Below, piece by piece: positions 63,850-64,000 of a stretch of 64,000 nucleotides of DNA. The position numbers and the translations under genes were made by a program. The DNA is from Gari tellinella. Taxonomy: Eukaryota > Mollusca > Bivalvia > Cardiida > Psammobiidae. Location: assembly GCA_922989275.2 (NCBI GenBank), contig OV277871.1, positions 5,022,001-5,086,000 on the forward strand, given 5' to 3'. Under the pieces are notes generated by a model. It was not told the DNA's origin and searched no databases. It worked only from the letters and a program-made list of their open reading frames with translations. The number at the start of each line of letters is the position of its first letter. The first letter of the stretch is position 1.

Positions 63850-64000
63850 ATTTATTCCTCCACTGACAATTATATGGTAATGAATATGTACCATAAGAAA
63901 TATATCCTAGCAGATTGTAACTTAAAGCAGGCTGAAAGTAAAGCAGAATGCACCCTAAGGCACATTCTGCTTTACTTTCAACCTGCTTTAAGTGGTCACC
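63850..64000 (+). mobile_element. PAL-A cut by window end
   Basis: TTTATTCCTCCACTGACAAT through the palindrome to AAGTGGTCACC. The left terminus is absent. Confidence 0.75.

Noticed and set aside
449..64000. CRISPR-like array from repeated palindromes
   Set aside because: Spacing is irregular, orientation is mixed, elements have transposon ends and target duplications, and the genome is eukaryotic.
38764..64000. FNDC3 first exon(s) or promoter
   Set aside because: I scanned non-repeat minus-strand stretches for the expected segment preceding the PPG exon and found none; the 5' end is probably outside, though a short exon could have been missed by eye.

Overview
The window is eukaryotic and almost entirely intronic. 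Its one recognisable gene is a minus-strand FNDC3 (fibronectin type III domain-containing protein 3A/3B) homologue. The gene form, the AT-rich and repeat-laden introns and the density of short palindromic transposons suggest a marine invertebrate, most likely a bivalve mollusc. That taxon is inference; no species can be fixed from the sequence.

Gene. Six internal coding exons lie on the minus strand, in transcript order 38763-38600, 23050-22849, 19520-19383, 9793-9627, 1144-996 and 240-181. All have AG/GT borders, and the codon phases at all five junctions agree (0, 1, 1, 0, 2). They encode about 290 contiguous residues: the Pro/Gln/His-rich N-terminal part, a basic linker, an acidic helical stretch and most of the first FN3 domain. 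The first exon(s) are probably beyond 64000. The remaining FN3 repeats and the C-terminal membrane anchor lie to the left of position 1. No other convincing protein gene was found.

Introns. Most remaining sequence is a nested swarm of non-autonomous elements, named here for convenience. PAL-A: TTAA-flanked, ends CCCATTACCCCATA, about 240-260 bp, with a near-perfect 65-75 bp palindromic core; roughly 70 full or partial copies. For PAL-A, '+' means the arm ending in CATAAATACGCC is on the left. PAL-B: ends TTAACTCTTTGCATGC, with a GGATCC/GAGACGCCGC palindrome. PAL-C: ends TTAACCCTTT, with a GAAGACCCTGATCAGAGGGC palindrome. A, B and C look like piggyBac-type MITEs. PAL-E: a related palindrome (CAGAAAGCTCC) carried by several hosts. 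D6 and F6: CAGGG-ended hAT-like MITEs with 6-bp target duplications. There are also Tc1/mariner-like MITEs (CAGT ends, TA duplications), a 919-bp hAT element with an 8-bp duplication, two 940-bp TTAA elements, a TTAA element carrying a tRNA-like Pol III unit, and one tRNA-headed SINE.

Tandem repeats: a 2-kb 24-bp minisatellite at 53.64-55.66 kb, a 38-bp array at 8.35-8.76 kb whose first two units sit 1.3 kb away across an inserted element, a 31-bp x3 array at 2.86 kb and a GAT microsatellite at 49.5 kb. The long open frames over the 24-bp array are artefacts of a unit length divisible by three.

The most interesting signal is the palindrome swarm. Related hairpin cores sit inside transposons with unrelated ends, the families repeatedly insert into one another at TTAA sites within the cores, and all of this lies in a gene whose pre-mRNA would carry dozens of 30-bp hairpins.
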